64,000 nt of DNA. Origin: Candidatus Rubrivivax defluviihabitans. GTDB taxonomy: Bacteria; Pseudomonadota; Gammaproteobacteria; Burkholderiales; Burkholderiaceae_C. The DNA is taken from NCBI GenBank assembly GCA_016709385.1, contig JADJMW010000008.1:124001-188000 (forward strand). Direction: 5' to 3'. The translations under genes were made by a program, and so were the position numbers. Numbering within the stretch: position 1 is the first letter of the stretch; the number at the start of each line of letters is the position of its first letter. A model generated the notes under the pieces. That model saw only the letters and a list, made by a program, of their open reading frames with translations. It searched no databases and had not been told where the DNA came from. Shown piece by piece: positions 63,771-64,000 of this stretch.

Positions 63771-64000
63771 CTACCGCACCGAGACGCGGATCGGCACGCG
63801 CCGGCGGCCGAAGCCGCACTCGAACTTGGGCGCGAAGTGCCCGGCGATGCGGGTGCCGCACTGCGGGCAGCCGCCCTGCGCGTCCAGGCCATAGTGCAGC
63901 ACGGCATGCCAGTCACGTTGAATGAGGGGCGCCTCGCAGCCCGGGCAGAACGTGGTGTCGCCCTCGGCGTCGTGCACGTTGCCGGTATAGACGTGGCGCA
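63771..64000 (-). CDS. C-terminal end of an AmmeMemoRadiSam system radical SAM protein (AmrS-like), partial
   Basis: The minus strand reads in frame from the right window edge (RHVYTGNVHDAEGD) to the stop at 63771, about 75 residues. Two CxxC pairs (FCPGCEAPLI and GCPQCGTRIA) form a zinc-ribbon-like end, and YTGNVHDAEG fits the C-terminus of AmrS radical SAM proteins as I recall it. The catalytic core lies outside the window. Function cannot be judged further. Confidence 0.7.
   Translation of the reverse strand, partial: RHVYTGNVHDAEGDTTFCPGCEAPLIQRDWHAVLHYGLDAQGGCPQCGTRIAGHFAPKFECGFGRRRVPIRVSVR

Overview
The window is GC-rich DNA from a bacterial chromosome. Its tmk-holB-pilZ-tatD order, divergent ygfZ/mltG, DUF3138-type porin and codon use point to a betaproteobacterium of the order Burkholderiales (Leptothrix/Rubrivivax/Comamonadaceae-like); genus is not claimed. 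I saw no rRNA, tRNA, IS element, prophage or CRISPR array.

Layout. (1) 1-6.6 kb: left arm of a beta-glucan locus: a divergent secreted protein cut by the window edge, an outer-membrane beta-barrel, a GH17 lipoprotein, phosphoglucomutase and a GH30 enzyme. Two perfect TGAAAGCGCTTTCA palindromes lie between the divergent genes. (2) 6.6-24.4 kb: an AraC-type regulator, then a run of about 15 same-strand genes, mostly exported or membrane proteins. They are two DUF2092 proteins, two small exported proteins sharing a motif, a beta-barrel, alpha-carbonic anhydrase, a large MscS channel, arylsulfatase, a DUF3604 protein, a parvulin-like PPIase and three HupE/UreJ-type membrane proteins, the last frameshifted. 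(3) 24.5-25.3 kb: a HEPN/MNT toxin-antitoxin pair. (4) 25.4-29.0 kb: branched-chain 2-oxoacid dehydrogenase E1alpha, E1beta and E2. (5) 29.0-33.3 kb: right arm of the glucan locus (GH16 and two GH17 enzymes without signal peptides), a third copy of the palindrome, and a LacI-family regulator that is the likely reader of all three sites. (6) 33.3-44.5 kb: housekeeping genes: UspA with an FNR-like box, then mltG-tmk-holB-pilZ-tatD-ankyrin, ygfZ, a thioesterase-GNAT fusion, an iron-type alcohol dehydrogenase, and a GntR(YtrA)-ABC exporter operon. (7) 44.5-46.2 kb: isocitrate lyase with an AT-rich palindromic upstream region. (8) 46.2-62.7 kb: a polyamine locus: agmatinase family, hemerythrin, omega-aminotransferase, PuuB, PuuD, PuuA, putrescine aminotransferase, PotFGHI, DUF3138 porin, aldehyde dehydrogenase and GABA aminotransferase. 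(9) 62.8-64 kb: an EamA transporter and the C-terminal end of an AmrS-like radical SAM protein.

How the genes work together. The glucan arms would let the cell take oligoglucosides through the barrel, cut beta-1,3 and other beta-linkages, and feed glucose phosphate through phosphoglucomutase, under one LacI-type switch. The polyamine locus covers uptake (PotFGHI) and both the gamma-glutamylated and direct transamination routes from putrescine to GABA and succinate semialdehyde. The least understood part is the 8-24 kb envelope cluster, whose paired DUF2092 and motif-sharing small proteins look like a duplicated module of unknown function.
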